Notes under the pieces: generated by a model
The model's input: only the letters and a program-made list of their open reading frames with translations
Database searches by the model: none
Told to the model about the DNA's origin: nothing
Made by a program: the position numbers and the translations under genes
From: Brachionus koreanus
Lineage: Eukaryota > Rotifera > Eurotatoria > Ploima > Brachionidae
Assembly (NCBI GenBank): GCA_016987375.1
Contig: PJRA01000274.1
Location: 923,860-987,859, forward strand
Direction of reading: 5' to 3'
Length of the DNA: 64,000 nt
Shown: positions 61,148 through 64,000 of the stretch, piece after piece
How the letters are laid out: each line of letters starts with the position of its first letter
Position numbering within the stretch: the stretch's first letter is position 1

Positions 61148-62535
61148 TCAATATTTCATTTTATTGAAATAATCAATTACATCTTCTGGCTTGTCTATTT
61201 CATCTATATGGTGAAATTTTTTTACCGGTTCTCTTCTTTTTCGGCTAAATACGCAATTAACCATTGATTCATTTTCCCAAGAACTTAAAAATTTAATTAA
61301 AATATCTTCAAGTAAAAATTAGTTGCTCACGGTTCAAATTTATATGGACCAAAATCTTTCCATTTTACCAAAAATTGAATTTTACCATCTTTATTTCGTT
61401 CATTCAAAATGGCTTCGTAGTCCCATAAAATGTCTTCTGGGTGCACATAATTGTCAAAGTCTGAATCAGAGTTGGAATTATCATTCTTTAATTCATTAAA
61501 AGAGCTATTTGGTGAGCTATTTAATTCTCTGGTTGATGTACTTCTAATTTTTTTACAAATATTTCTTCTAATTGATGCTCTAGGGGACTTGATTAAAAAG
61601 AAAAAAATTTTTTTTTGAATACATCGATTTAGTAGTACTTTTTTTCTTTCAGACGAATTTTTTCTGCTTCTCTTTTTACAGAATCCCGAAGAATAATCTA
61701 GAAAATATTTAATTTATTTTAAAATAATATTGAAATTTTTTCTTCAACTAATGATTTCTTTAAAGTCAGTGAAGCTTATTTTTTATAGAACTCGCTTGTG
61801 CAAAAGTCATAAAAGTTTGTCATCTTAAAGTCTTTTGAACAACTCTAGAAAAGAAAGAAAAAAAATTACCACATTTCTCTAATTTAAAAGAATTAAAATC
61901 TTCATTCCAAACAACTTTACATATATTTCTATTCCAAATATCAAAAGATGGTATTTTTAATTTTTCATCTTTAAATCAAAATAAAATTTTTAACATTAAA
62001 CAAAAATTAAAAAAATATACTCTCTATCTGTTCTAAAATTTCATCAATTTCTAAAGATTTTTTACTTTTTTTTGCAAACGTTAAGGCACAAAGATATTTA
62101 AAGAATTTAACCGATTTTCCAAATCTTTGTGAAGCCCCATCGCTTGAGCTAATTTTATAGTTCACAAAATCGTACAGTTCTTCATTCTTTATATCATCTC
62201 TGAATTTTTTCAAAAAAAGGAATTTTTTCTCGTGGTGATCATATTCAACAAAGACATTTTTATTACACGATCGCCACAAATTATAATAGCCGTAGAAATC
62301 TGGAACTTTGGCTCCTCGTTCTAAAAAAATTCATTTGAATATTTGAATAATTGAATTGAAATTATTACTTTTAAACATATTGCATAAAACAACGTGGTTT
62401 TGTGGTATAGGACGTTCTTTATCAGACTTAATACCTAGTTCTTTTAAGAAAAATTCTCTTCCGCATAAAAAATAAAATCTTGATCGAAAACTTATAAATT
62501 CTTCATAATCCTTATTTAAAAAATAAATCAAAATT
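61148..62535 (-). CDS. Chromodomain protein (5' end unresolved)
   Basis: Six phase-consistent minus-strand exons: 62535-62369, 62320-62021, 61968-61870, 61697-61639, 61587-61331 and 61283-61148, about 338 residues visible. A chromodomain spans the last two exons: D-Y-E-A-I-L-N-E-R, K-I-Q-F-L-V-K-W-K-D-F and F-E-P-S-W-E-N. The aromatic-cage positions Y, W and a third near F/W fit methyl-lysine readers such as HP1/CBX. It is followed by a short basic tail and no chromoshadow domain. A basic Lys/Arg/Ser linker precedes the domain. The N-terminal ~150 residues (F-I-S-F-R-S-R-F-Y-F-L-C-G-R, L-W-R-S-C-N-K, K-F-F-K-Y-L-C-A-L) form a globular region I do not recognise. No in-frame ATG with good context lies in the first exon, so at least one upstream exon is missing from this model. 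Likely a chromatin-binding protein. Confidence 0.8.
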
Positions 62536-63863
62536 CTAATTTTATTAATTCAGTTTACCATATTTTTAAAAAATGCAATTTATGAGTTGAAAATATTTAT
62601 TTTAAAATTTTTTGATGTTAATATAAAAAATGAAATTACAAAATAAATAAAAAATAATTTGACTAGATTTCTTTAAAATTTTTGAAGAGTGCAAATGATG
62701 ATTAACTTTTTAATTCGAATAGGAATGTGTTTCTATTTTTTTTGAATAAAATTCTTGGCCGATTAGTTGTTATCAAGGTCAATAAGATTTTTAAATTATT
62801 TTCTTTTGGAATTAAATTATTTGAAAAAAGTAACTTTTTAAAAAATTTAACAATTTAAAAAAAAAAACAAGTAATAAGAGCAGCTGAGTATCCGTAACCA
62901 AACATGAATTTTTGCTAGAAAATTTTTTAATTATAATACTTGTACAAAGCAACTTGAATTGAAATAGAATCAAAATATATTGTTTTTTTTTTGTTAAAAA
63001 AAAATGAAAGGTTTCTTTTTTATTTGATCTTTATTAATTAATTAATTTTCTAATTTAATTTTTAAAAGCTTTACTATGGCCCAAGATACTGAAAATCAAT
63101 TAGTAATTAAATTTTTAATCTTAATAATTTAATTAAATTTTATTTTATTTAACTTTTCTTGATTTTTAATTTGAATTTTTTAATCTGAAGGATCATTAGC
63201 TCGGTACAGGAAACAAATAAATAAATAAATTCAGATTTTTGTCATATTCGAACAATTCCGTTAACAAAATAAAACGCTTACCTAGGCTTTATTTATTTTT
63301 ATACTTGTAATTTAGTAGTTTGTTGGTATTAATAATAAAAATTTAAGTTTATATGATAAAACATAATAATAGCAAAAAAAAATGCTTTCACCAATCTTTA
63401 AAAAAATTTAATAATTTAGTTTAGTTTATTGAATAAATATAAATGGAACTATTTGATGACATACTACGTTGTTTAAGAAAATTCATCTTCTCTCATGTGT
63501 GTTTTGATTCCTATTTTTGCTATATAAATTATTTTAGCTATATAAAATTTAAAAATAGTTAAATTGAAAATTTTACTAATCCATTTAAAAATATATTATT
63601 AAATTTAAAATTTTGAATCAATTATTTGGTGAAAAAACTTGAAAATTAAAACTAAAATCAAATATAAAAGTTAATTTAATTTAGTCAAAATTCTTGAAAA
63701 ATAAACCAAAAAATAATTTTTCGAAAAAAAATTGTGAACCCTACTATGATTTTTTTAATACTTACATTAACATCAAAGCGAGTCATGATAAAAATTTAGT
63801 TTAAAATTTGATTCAGTCGAACGAATTTTGTACTAGGCATTTAAATAGTTATTTTGTTTAGAT
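62536..63863. other. Interval between the chromodomain gene and NOMO
   Basis: 1.3 kb, very A+T-rich. It should include the missing first exon(s) and promoter of the minus-strand chromodomain gene and the promoter of NOMO. A small minus-strand ATG frame near 62880-62920 is a possible first exon but has no confirmed donor. Confidence 0.4.
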
Positions 63864-64000
63864 ATGAAAGAAATATTTCAACTGACGTTCTTCATTTTAT
63901 TGTTTTTTCAAAACTGTTACACTGAGGACGTAATAGGTTGCGGAGGATTCATTAAATCGAATACCGAAATAAATTTCAAAATTATTAAAGTAAAATTAAT
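63864..64000 (+). CDS. NOMO: NOMO (Nodal modulator) first exon, cut by window end
   Basis: The ATG at 63864 starts a signal peptide (F-Q-L-T-F-F-I-L-L-F-F-Q), then E-D-V-I-G-C-G-G-F-I-K-S-N-T-E-I-N-F. This is the family's conserved mature N-terminus (vertebrate NOMO has V-V-G-C-G-G-F-V-K-S-D-V-E-I-N-Y). NOMO is a large ER membrane protein with Ig-like repeats that works with nicalin and TMEM147 at the ribosome-translocon. Only about 45 codons are inside the window, possibly with a donor at GTAAAA near 63989, so the remaining ~1,100 residues lie to the right. Confidence 0.88.
   Translation, partial: MKEIFQLTFFILLFFQNCYTEDVIGCGGFIKSNTEINFKIIKVKL

Noticed and set aside
61740..61860. Extra exon in the chromodomain gene (frame with M-T-N-F-Y-D-F)
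   Set aside because: No donor in the right phase joins it to the next exon; joining 61870 directly to 61697 keeps the frame.

Overview
This is nuclear DNA from an animal. It is extremely A+T-rich outside genes, and the genes are split by very short GT-AG introns (mostly about 45-60 nt, a few longer). The conserved proteins are bilaterian orthologues. Base composition and mini-introns resemble a monogonont rotifer such as Brachionus, but that is inference; no species marker is present. One 98-base run of N (22046-22143) marks an assembly gap. I rebuilt exons by hand from splice consensus, reading frame and protein conservation. Several genes are encoded by exons that no single open frame covers.

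Left part (1-21 kb): a giant disordered protein, open at the left edge, with about twelve copies of a ~50-residue repeat. It is followed by a second giant disordered Ser/acid-rich protein (four exons), an 11-exon coiled-coil protein, a four-exon low-complexity protein, and on the minus strand a CLCC1-like ER chloride-channel gene (eight exons).

Middle (21-50 kb): a 3' scrap of a non-LTR retrotransposon, then methionine aminopeptidase 1 and ribosomal protein S10 in tandem. Next comes a ~9.1 kb gene desert with a foldback element, a duplicated ~93-bp block and a pair of perfect hairpins. After it lie an RGK-type Ras-like GTPase with a very long N-terminal extension, a Boule/DAZL-like RNA-binding protein (minus), two PLAC8-family genes on opposite strands about 4.7 kb apart, and an unrecognised single-exon gene between them.

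Right part (50-64 kb) is gene-dense housekeeping: CKS cyclin-kinase subunit (minus), PSMD7/Rpn8 (plus), ENY2 (minus), DHX38/PRP16 (plus, head-to-head with ENY2), NMNAT (plus), a chromodomain protein (minus, start unresolved), and the first exon of NOMO, cut by the right edge.

Neighbouring genes are mostly unrelated in function, as expected for an animal genome. Only the ENY2/DHX38 pair, both acting in nuclear mRNA production and sharing a 411-bp divergent intergenic region, hints at co-regulation. The most unusual signals are the ~50-residue repeat protein, the GKN P-loop in the RGK GTPase, the hairpins and repeats of the gene desert, and the fast-evolving orphan proteins.
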